Source of the DNA: Sphingobacterium thalpophilum
GTDB taxonomy: Bacteria; Bacteroidota; Bacteroidia; Flavobacteriales; Flavobacteriaceae
Reading direction: 5' to 3'
DNA: 5,101 nt
Assembly (NCBI GenBank): GCA_943328865.2
Contig: CALQBR020000131.1
Coordinates: 1 to 5,101, forward strand
The notes beneath the pieces were generated by a model. The model was not told the DNA's origin. It ran no database searches and was given only the letters and a program-made list of their open reading frames with translations. Of this stretch, positions 1 to 5,101 are shown piece by piece (the first letter of the stretch is position 1; every line of letters starts with the position of its first letter). The position numbers and the translations under genes are program-made.

Positions 1-695
1 TAGGATTCAACTACGATTTCAATTATAAAAAAGGAGATTGGACTTGGGACAATAAATTATTGGCTTTTTATGGTTTAGTCAAAACAAAGAATACCCCCTT
101 TGAGAAAAAGACGGATGACCGTTTCGAGTACAATGCGCTTTTGGGCAAAAAGGCGACGGGGAATTGGTATTATTCCGCTTTTTTAAACTTTAGAACCCAG
201 ATGACTAATGGGTATGTTTATGGAAAAGACACTAACGGTGCTGAAATCAGAAATAAAACCACGACTATAATATCTCCAGGATATCTCACTTTTGGCCCTG
301 GGGTGTTATGGAAAAAGAACAACAACCTGAAATGCAATTTTGCTCCCTTTACTTCAAAAATAACCATCGTTGATCCAAGTAGTACCTTGCCCAATGCAGC
401 CTATTTTGGCGTCTCAGAAGGGGAAAGCCTACGGTATGAATTGGGGCTTTATGCCTCGGGCTATTATAAATTTAATTTGATGGCCAATGTAGCTTTAGAA
501 AACATGCTGAATTTATATGCTAATTATTTAGAGCAACTCGGTAACATTGATATCGATTATCAGCTTAATGTCGTCTTGAAAATAAATAGGTATTTATCGA
601 CCAATATATCTTTGCAGGCAGTTTATGACGATAATGCTTTTTCAGGATTTCAAACCCGACAAGTGATGGGATTAGGGTTTAATTTAGGTTTTTAG
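1..695 (+). CDS. DUF3078 domain-containing protein, probable outer-membrane beta-barrel (5' partial)
   Basis: The reading frame is open from position 3 to the TAG at 693-695 (230 codons), with no stop upstream in the window, so the gene starts outside; the TTG at 60 is internal. The visible protein consists of alternating aromatic/polar strands separated by short turns and ends in Phe (GLGFNLGF), as expected of an outer-membrane beta-barrel. Stretches such as KTDDRFEYNALLGKK, NWYYSAFLNFRTQMTNGY, SPGYLTFGPGVLWKK and AVYDDNAFSGFQTRQ match my recollection of Bacteroidota DUF3078 proteins, which are usually near 300 residues; about 60-80 N-terminal residues including the signal peptide would be missing. 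No biochemical function is established for this family as far as I know. It is convergent with the receptor/lipoprotein block and is probably functionally unrelated to it. Family assignment is fairly secure from motif memory; the barrel topology is inferred. Confidence 0.85.
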   Translation, partial: GFNYDFNYKKGDWTWDNKLLAFYGLVKTKNTPFEKKTDDRFEYNALLGKKATGNWYYSAFLNFRTQMTNGYVYGKDTNGAEIRNKTTTIISPGYLTFGPGVLWKKNNNLKCNFAPFTSKITIVDPSSTLPNAAYFGVSEGESLRYELGLYASGYYKFNLMANVALENMLNLYANYLEQLGNIDIDYQLNVVLKINRYLSTNISLQAVYDDNAFSGFQTRQVMGLGFNLGF

Positions 696-712
696 AATCC
701 TATAAATCGCAC

Positions 713-737
713 AAAAAATGGATGTCTTCCGAGACAT
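713..737 (-). terminator. Candidate intrinsic terminator of the minus-strand receptor/lipoprotein block
   Basis: Positions 722-727 (ATGTCT) and 732-737 (AGACAT) form a perfect 6-bp inverted repeat with a 4-nt loop. Read on the minus strand the hairpin is followed, after CCA, by six T residues (complement of the A-run 713-718). On the + strand no T-run follows, so the orientation fits termination of transcription coming leftward from the DUF5689-like gene, whose stop is 74 bp away. The stem is short and AT-rich, hence moderate confidence. Confidence 0.4.
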
Positions 738-757
738 TATTCTAAAAAAGGCCATGG

Positions 758-794
758 TCCGATTGTCTTTTTGGAGCAACAGTTGGATTATTTT
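758..794 (+). terminator. Candidate intrinsic terminator of the DUF3078 gene
   Basis: On the + transcript 758-766 (TCCGATTGT) can pair with 779-787 (ACAGTTGGA) as a 9-bp stem with two G-U pairs and a 12-nt loop, followed at once by the T-rich run TTATTTT (788-794). The G-U pairs become C-A mismatches on the other strand, so the hairpin favours + transcription. It lies 62 bp after the DUF3078 stop. The stem is modest and the U-tract is interrupted, so this is a candidate only. Confidence 0.4.
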
Positions 795-811
795 GTAATC
801 AAGGGCTTCAA

Positions 812-1621
812 CTAAAGGGGCAGCCGATTATTAGTCATGTTAACATCTGCAAGGGTTCTGATTAGGAATTGAAAATCACTTCCATATTTGGTCAAAACTC
901 CTCTGACCTTTCCGTTTAAATAAGGAACGCTATTACCCGAGAATTTTGCAAATTCGCTTACCCGAAGAATGATTTTATTGCCAAGGCCATCTGTGAGTTG
1001 ATGATTGGTGGCACCACCGAAACTATTTAGAGTCGGATCAAAATACTTTTTCCCAATTGAAGCCGTTGTGAATTGCACGTTATCCAATTCAATCAAAGCG
1101 TTGAGGTATTGGTTGTTTTTTGCTTGCGTAATGCTGAGGTGTTTGACAATAGTTGTTTCATCGGCTTTTGTACAGGAACGATTCAAGAACGATTCATATT
1201 CAACTCCAGAAATTCTTCCGACACCGCCATTATACAATGAACCAATCACTGGCGCACTTTGCTGAAGTACATAGTAAAGGCCCTTTAAATGAAGCGACAC
1301 TTTCCGTCCCGGCTCGTATTGAGTATATAAATTATAATGGTCTACAGGCACGCTAAACCCAACTGTTCCGTCTAATGAAATAAAAGAAATGCTTTTATAG
1401 AAATTTCCCCCTTCATCACTGGAAGTGACATATGCCTCAATGATTTCTTCGGTCAGAAAAGGCGTTGCTACTGGAGTAGCTATAATATCTGCAATATTTT
1501 TCGTAGCAACAATATCGGTACATTCACCCGATAAATCAGGTGTTCGGTAAGAATCGTTGGTTGCGCAACCCACTACCATTGAGAAAATAAAGGCTCCGAT
1601 TGTTATTTTTAAAGGTTGCAT
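812..1621 (-). CDS. DUF5689-like lipoprotein
   Basis: The protein of 269 residues (from the ATG at 1621) has a lipoprotein signal peptide, MQPLKITIGAFIFSMVVGC, with the lipobox VVGC and acylated Cys19. The mature part starts ATNDSYRTPDLSGECTD, a linker style typical of Flavobacterium lipoproteins. It continues with EAYVTSSDEGGNFYKSI (about 62-78) and an RKVSLHLKGLYYV strand (about 106-118), which match DUF5689 as I remember it. The C-terminal part (about 172-260) ends in YLNGKVRGVLTKYGSDFQFLIRTLADV and resembles a second OB-like beta unit. Function is unknown; a surface or periplasmic binding role beside the receptor is inferred. Start choice: the frame stays open to a TTG at 1651 and another ATG lies at 1630, but 1621 gives the most typical signal peptide; 1630 (three residues longer) is nearly as good. 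It lies 84 bp after the choice-of-anchor-J-like gene with no convincing promoter between, so it is probably the last gene of the operon. Confidence 0.85.
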   Translation of the reverse strand: MQPLKITIGAFIFSMVVGCATNDSYRTPDLSGECTDIVATKNIADIIATPVATPFLTEEIIEAYVTSSDEGGNFYKSISFISLDGTVGFSVPVDHYNLYTQYEPGRKVSLHLKGLYYVLQQSAPVIGSLYNGGVGRISGVEYESFLNRSCTKADETTIVKHLSITQAKNNQYLNALIELDNVQFTTASIGKKYFDPTLNSFGGATNHQLTDGLGNKIILRVSEFAKFSGNSVPYLNGKVRGVLTKYGSDFQFLIRTLADVNMTNNRLPL

Positions 1622-1689
1622 ATCGATCATATTAGTTGGTATAGGAATCAAATTTCGTCAATCATTAGCTGTATTTGTGATTTGCAATC

Positions 1690-1719
1690 TTGAAGATTTT
1701 ACAATTTATTGATCTTCAA
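1690..1719 (-). repeat. Inverted repeat spanning the stop codon of the choice-of-anchor-J-like gene
   Basis: Positions 1690-1697 (TTGAAGAT) and 1712-1719 (ATCTTCAA) form a perfect 8-bp inverted repeat with a 14-nt AT-rich loop that contains the stop codon (1706-1708). On the minus-strand mRNA it would be a hairpin formed by the last codons of one gene and the start of the intergenic gap. No T-run follows, so it is not a standard intrinsic terminator. It could be a processing or stability element, or chance in AT-rich DNA. Confidence 0.35.
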
Positions 1720-2338
1720 AAATGTTAATATTATCAATCTGGTAGGTAGTGGTTAATCCCGTTTTTTTGCTTCCCGTATATTTAAAAGCAATTCTTACAT
1801 TATAGTTGTATTGGCTAACATCCATTTTTCCACTCGAAACAGGAAGATCCGCTTGTGCGGCAGTAGGCAAAATGGGGGATAGCTTTATCCATGTGGCTGT
1901 TGCGATGCCGGCTGGTGTGCCATCATAATCTTCAGATACATAAACGGTAAGGGCATTTCCCTGCCAAAAGCGCATTTTGGTTTCGAAAGAGGCTGCTTCC
2001 TTCTCTGTTTTCGAGAAGTCTAAAGCCGGAGAAATTAACCAAATCTCGTCCGTTGGATCTATCAAAACATTTGAAAAAAAAGAAGAAAATTCCGCATATT
2101 TATTAAAGTTATAAGTTCTTCCGTGCCATTTTCGGGATCCCAAAACACAAAAGTTCTGCCAGCCTTCAAGTGCTATCACTGCTTCTGTTGAACCACTTGC
2201 TGTTTTAACAGTTTCAAAATCCTCCTTTAAAATGAGTCGCTTTATAGCAGGAATGGCGGTATCGTTTTCATTTACACAACTGGTTGCAATTACAGAGATC
2301 ATTCCGATCCAAATTAGTAATTGACTCCTTTTTTTCAT
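1706..2338 (-). CDS. Choice-of-anchor-J-like lipoprotein
   Basis: This 210-residue protein begins with a clear lipoprotein signal peptide, MKKRSQLLIWIGMISVIATSC, with lipobox ATSC and acylated Cys21. The rest follows the pattern of choice-of-anchor J domains, a jelly-roll-like beta fold found in Bacteroidota secreted proteins: EDFE (39-42), GWQN (59-62), a Trp at 71, WLISPALDF (100-108), then LTVYVSEDYDGTP, ATWIKLSP, VRIAFKYTG and the closing YQIDNINIFED. Related proteins are lipid-anchored or surface-exposed; the ligand is unknown and a substrate-binding role next to the receptor is inferred. The frame is open upstream to 2530 inside the receptor gene, but those extra 64 codons are antecedent to the signal peptide and are rejected. 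The start lies 13 bp after the receptor stop, preceded by a run of eight A residues and no Shine-Dalgarno motif, as is common in Flavobacteria; this spacing supports co-transcription. An alternative family name could be DUF5017-like. Confidence 0.85.
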   Translation of the reverse strand: MKKRSQLLIWIGMISVIATSCVNENDTAIPAIKRLILKEDFETVKTASGSTEAVIALEGWQNFCVLGSRKWHGRTYNFNKYAEFSSFFSNVLIDPTDEIWLISPALDFSKTEKEAASFETKMRFWQGNALTVYVSEDYDGTPAGIATATWIKLSPILPTAAQADLPVSSGKMDVSQYNYNVRIAFKYTGSKKTGLTTTYQIDNINIFEDQ

Positions 2339-2351
2339 CGGTCTGTTTTTT

Positions 2352-5101
2352 TTAGAAATTAAGATAAAAGTTAACGAAAAAAGTCCTCCCGTAACCATAG
2401 AAATACTTGTTGCCAAAAGTGCTGGTGCCGCTAACCGAATCGGCTTGAAGGTCTGGGAAAGTTGCCTTGCGGGATTGTTCGAATCCGCCAGTTTTGTAAA
2501 TGACATCGAAAACATTATTAATTGAGGCAAAAAAGCCTACGGTATTTCTGTTTTTGTTACTGATTTGCCATGACTTCCCTCCAGTTACGTTTACTAAGGC
2601 AATAGGGTCAAATTTTTCTTGTTTCAATATTGCTCTGATACTTTCAGCGGTAACCCCAGGATAAGAAACCCCTGAAGTGTTTTCAACAGAGAAGTTGTCT
2701 GTTCTTCTAATTTTAGAAAGGCCAATATAGCTGTCGCTTAAATAGTTGCCGTTCGTTCCTACCCACCAAAATCTCGGGTCTCTGTATTCCAATCCTAATG
2801 AATAAGCCTGTTGCGGCATTCCAGGTTGTCTGTAATTTTTTAGATACACCGTTCCAAAATCTTTTATCGGGCTTACTCCCAAAGCGGCTAAAGCATCGTC
2901 GCTGGTCTCTAAATGGGCATTGTCACTATAAATATACTGTCCGTAAGCTGCCGCAGCAGTAGCCTTCAATGTGTTGTTGATCTGGTATTCCAAACCCAGT
3001 TCCAAACCCATATTTTGTTTCTTTAAGGCGGTGGTTATTTCGGTTACAAATGAATCTTCTGCACCATTCGTATCACTGATGTTTTCGGCATAAAAGAAAG
3101 CCATTTCGGTTGCGTTCTGTATCTTGGAATAATAGCTAGTTATTCGGGCTTTTAGTACAGGCATCCGAATGATATAACTGGCCTCCCCACTGAACACGGA
3201 CTCACTTTCTATTCCTGGAGTAAGAGCGTTGCTTTTGCGCGCATTGGAATAGACATTTCTAAGGTTGGGTGCTTTGGTCATGTATAAGATATTAAAATCC
3301 AATAACTGTCGCCCTGTAATTTTATAAGTGAGTCCCGTTTTGAATCCAAAGTTTTCAAAAGTTTTTGGGCTTCCCTTGCCAAAGGAAAGGGTTGGATAAT
3401 TACCACTTCGGTATAAGCCTTCTCTTTGGTATTCAGATCTGGAGAAGGATTGCGCCATATAGAAATCAACTTGGGTATAGCTAAATTTGAATTGTGTGAA
3501 AGCCTCTGCCACCTGAGCAAAAAGCTGGTAATTGTAGCCAAAAGTACCTCCAGCTGCTACTTGTTGATTGGGGTTGTTTAAATCGTATTGGGCATTGTTC
3601 CCTTGAAAGAAAGAATCTGTATTAAGTAAATAATCGCCCCCTAATAGATCGGTTACTGCTGTATAGTTATGTGATTTTAGGTTTTTAAGATGAAGCCCAG
3701 CATTAACGATCATATTATCGGAAAGACTGTAGCTAAAAACCGAATTGGCATTAATTTGTGTATCCTCATTTCTTTGTTCGGTCATTGCAATTGCGCTTTG
3801 TCCTGTTGCGGTGTTTTGATTGGCGATATACATCGCGTTCCAATCCAGCTGACTGTGATTCAAGAAAAAAGTTTTTGCTTTTTCTGCTTGCTCATAGTTT
3901 GGAGTCCAAACCCCATTGGTGAAAGTATTCAAATAGTAACTGGGTAAGTTTCTATAGTAGGTCGGATCTGGATTGTTTCCCCCTGGATATTCTAATCGGG
4001 TATTTCCAACTTGTCCCGTTTGATAAGAAACAGTGGTGTTCAACGTGTTTTGATCATTCCATTTCCAATAATGCGAAAGCATCGCCATAGGTTCTTCGAC
4101 CTTTTTATCTCTGGCATTTCTTTTTGTGCCTTCTTGCCAACCCCAATATGGATTGTATTTTACGCCCATTAAATCGGTAACTTCTTTGGTGTTGGGCGCA
4201 TTTTTGCCTCTGTTGTTTTGGGCATAGATAACTGAAAGGTTTACGCTGTGGTGGTCATTGATTTTCTTTTCTACACTTCCCAATAAAGAATTGGCTGCAT
4301 AATCAGTTCCCTCAAAGTAGCCTTCTTGAGCCCATCTGCGGGAAGCGGAAATCATATAGGACCACCCTTTTTTATTCATCCCTAAAGCATAAGTTCCCAT
4401 GGCCCTCCAACTGTAATTAGTGTTGGTTCCTGAAAATGAAACCCTTGATCCAGGCCGATAGAAAGACGCCCTCGTATTGATTTGTTGCACACCCAATGCG
4501 CCGCCAAAAGTATAATCAGAGGCTTTAGTTCCAATTGTAAAATCTTGATTGCGGGTCGCGTCATTCAAGCCACCCCAATTGCTCCACTGCGGTCGGCCAT
4601 CGTACAGTTTATTCATCGAAATGCCATTAATCATCGTGTTCCCATATTCATTGTCCAATCCTCTAATTTTAAATCGGGCTTGTCCCCATTGGAAAGCGGC
4701 TGCTTGTTGGAAAGCATCCTTGGTAGATTGTAAAAGGCCAGCAGTGCTTTCCGATCCGCTATGGTCATCTTCTAAATCGTTATCGGTTAGGGTGATTAAG
4801 CTCAACTGCTGCTCAGCAGTGAAGTCTTCCTCTAATAGAATAATGCCCAAATCCAACATTTTATCTTCCATTATTTCAATCGACAGGAATTGGTCTTTGT
4901 AACCAAAACTGTTAAGGTGTAATAATTGTTTTCCAACGGGGACGCTTTCAAAAATAAATTTCCCGTTGGCATCGGTTAAAAGAGTTCTATTGGTATTTTG
5001 AAATGACAGCATTACATTTTGTAATGGTTTTTGTGTTTTCCTGTCAATCACACGGCCTGAAATTCCAGTATTGGTTTGTCCAAAAACAAAAAGAAGGTGC
5101 A
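2352..5101 (-). CDS. TonB-dependent receptor with carboxypeptidase-like regulatory domain (5' partial)
   Basis: Outer-membrane receptor expected to import a substrate using TonB/ExbBD energy. The frame runs from the window edge to the TAA at 2352-2354, giving 915 complete codons. The first visible residues, HLLFVFGQTNTGISGRVID, are the end of a signal peptide running into the mature protein, so only some 10-20 codons are likely missing; the GTG at 5051 is internal. Domains (numbered from the first visible codon): carboxypeptidase-regulatory-like beta domain, about 12-91 (SGRVIDRKTQKPLQNV, LLTDANGKFIFESVPVG); plug, about 105-220, with FKIRGLDNEYGNTMINGI and LYDGRPQWSNWGGLNDATRN; then a beta-barrel to the C-terminal FFVNFYLNF ending in Phe. 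The LYDGRPQW and NYLSDSYIGLSKIRRTDNF segments recall a receptor subfamily common in Flavobacterium. No STN domain is seen. It is the first visible gene of a probable operon with two lipoproteins and no SusD in the window. Substrate unknown; it cannot be assigned from sequence alone. Confidence 0.95.
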   Translation of the reverse strand, partial: HLLFVFGQTNTGISGRVIDRKTQKPLQNVMLSFQNTNRTLLTDANGKFIFESVPVGKQLLHLNSFGYKDQFLSIEIMEDKMLDLGIILLEEDFTAEQQLSLITLTDNDLEDDHSGSESTAGLLQSTKDAFQQAAAFQWGQARFKIRGLDNEYGNTMINGISMNKLYDGRPQWSNWGGLNDATRNQDFTIGTKASDYTFGGALGVQQINTRASFYRPGSRVSFSGTNTNYSWRAMGTYALGMNKKGWSYMISASRRWAQEGYFEGTDYAANSLLGSVEKKINDHHSVNLSVIYAQNNRGKNAPNTKEVTDLMGVKYNPYWGWQEGTKRNARDKKVEEPMAMLSHYWKWNDQNTLNTTVSYQTGQVGNTRLEYPGGNNPDPTYYRNLPSYYLNTFTNGVWTPNYEQAEKAKTFFLNHSQLDWNAMYIANQNTATGQSAIAMTEQRNEDTQINANSVFSYSLSDNMIVNAGLHLKNLKSHNYTAVTDLLGGDYLLNTDSFFQGNNAQYDLNNPNQQVAAGGTFGYNYQLFAQVAEAFTQFKFSYTQVDFYMAQSFSRSEYQREGLYRSGNYPTLSFGKGSPKTFENFGFKTGLTYKITGRQLLDFNILYMTKAPNLRNVYSNARKSNALTPGIESESVFSGEASYIIRMPVLKARITSYYSKIQNATEMAFFYAENISDTNGAEDSFVTEITTALKKQNMGLELGLEYQINNTLKATAAAAYGQYIYSDNAHLETSDDALAALGVSPIKDFGTVYLKNYRQPGMPQQAYSLGLEYRDPRFWWVGTNGNYLSDSYIGLSKIRRTDNFSVENTSGVSYPGVTAESIRAILKQEKFDPIALVNVTGGKSWQISNKNRNTVGFFASINNVFDVIYKTGGFEQSRKATFPDLQADSVSGTSTFGNKYFYGYGRTFFVNFYLNF

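Noticed and set aside
749..760. GGCCATGGTCC near-palindrome as part of a terminator
   Set aside because: The perfect core is only the 6-bp CCATGG, which cannot form a hairpin with a loop; it is better explained as sequence between the two candidate terminators.
1005..1356. Two + strand open frames (1005-1265 and 1153-1356) opposite the DUF5689-like gene
   Set aside because: They are antisense to a well-supported lipoprotein gene, overlap each other in different frames, and show no domain or signal features.
1622..1651. TTG (1651) and ATG (1630) alternative starts of the DUF5689-like lipoprotein
   Set aside because: The TTG start adds a proline-containing stretch before the signal peptide. 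ATG 1630 remains possible, but ATG 1621 gives the most typical Met-to-lipobox distance (Cys19).
1622..1705. Promoter for the DUF5689-like gene in the 84-bp gap
   Set aside because: A Bacteroidota -7 box was sought (TAnnTTTG). The best match is GAAATTTG just upstream of the start, with one mismatch and no TTG at the right distance for a -33 element, so an independent promoter is not supported.
2339..2530. In-frame N-terminal extension of the choice-of-anchor-J-like gene overlapping the receptor gene
   Set aside because: The extension lies wholly within or against the receptor 3' coding sequence and would bury a textbook lipoprotein signal peptide (starting at 2338) in the protein interior. 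It is only a chance open frame.
3278..4902. Several short open frames on both strands inside the receptor gene (3278-3541, 3690-3947, 4382-4564, 4482-4733, 4549-4902)
   Set aside because: All lie within the continuous receptor coding frame, have no recognisable motifs, and have compositions expected of out-of-frame translation.
5049..5051. GTG start for the TonB-dependent receptor
   Set aside because: The frame continues to the window edge through GISGR, part of the regulatory-like domain, and the end of a signal peptide, so the Val codon is internal.

Overview
The window looks like chromosomal DNA from a member of the Bacteroidota, most likely Flavobacteriaceae and plausibly Flavobacterium. 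The AT-rich sequence, the carboxypeptidase-regulatory-like domain fused to a TonB-dependent receptor, the short lipoprotein signals, the A-rich start regions without clear Shine-Dalgarno sites, and a DUF3078 protein all fit. No rRNA, tRNA, CRISPR array, insertion sequence or phage gene was seen.

Layout: (1) On the + strand, positions 1-695 hold the 3' part of a DUF3078-type protein, probably an outer-membrane beta-barrel; its 5' end lies before the window. (2) Positions 696-811 separate two convergent genes and contain two candidate intrinsic terminators, one per direction. (3) The rest is one minus-strand gene block, read from the right edge leftward: a large TonB-dependent outer-membrane receptor (5101-2352, N-terminus outside the window), a choice-of-anchor-J-like lipoprotein (2338-1706), and a DUF5689-like lipoprotein (1621-812).

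The three minus-strand genes are close (13 bp, then 84 bp with no convincing promoter) and end at a terminator candidate, so they are probably one operon. All three products should act at the cell envelope: an energy-dependent importer plus two lipid-anchored accessory proteins. This resembles a receptor/lipoprotein uptake locus, but no SusD-like protein is present in the window. The substrate cannot be read from the sequence.

Two apparent starts are misleading. The receptor frame runs to the window edge, so the GTG at 5051 is internal. The choice-of-anchor-J frame is open back to 2530 inside the receptor gene, but its real start is the ATG at 2338, directly before a lipoprotein signal peptide. 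No clearly novel system is visible; the most interesting point is the SusD-less receptor with two unlike lipoproteins.
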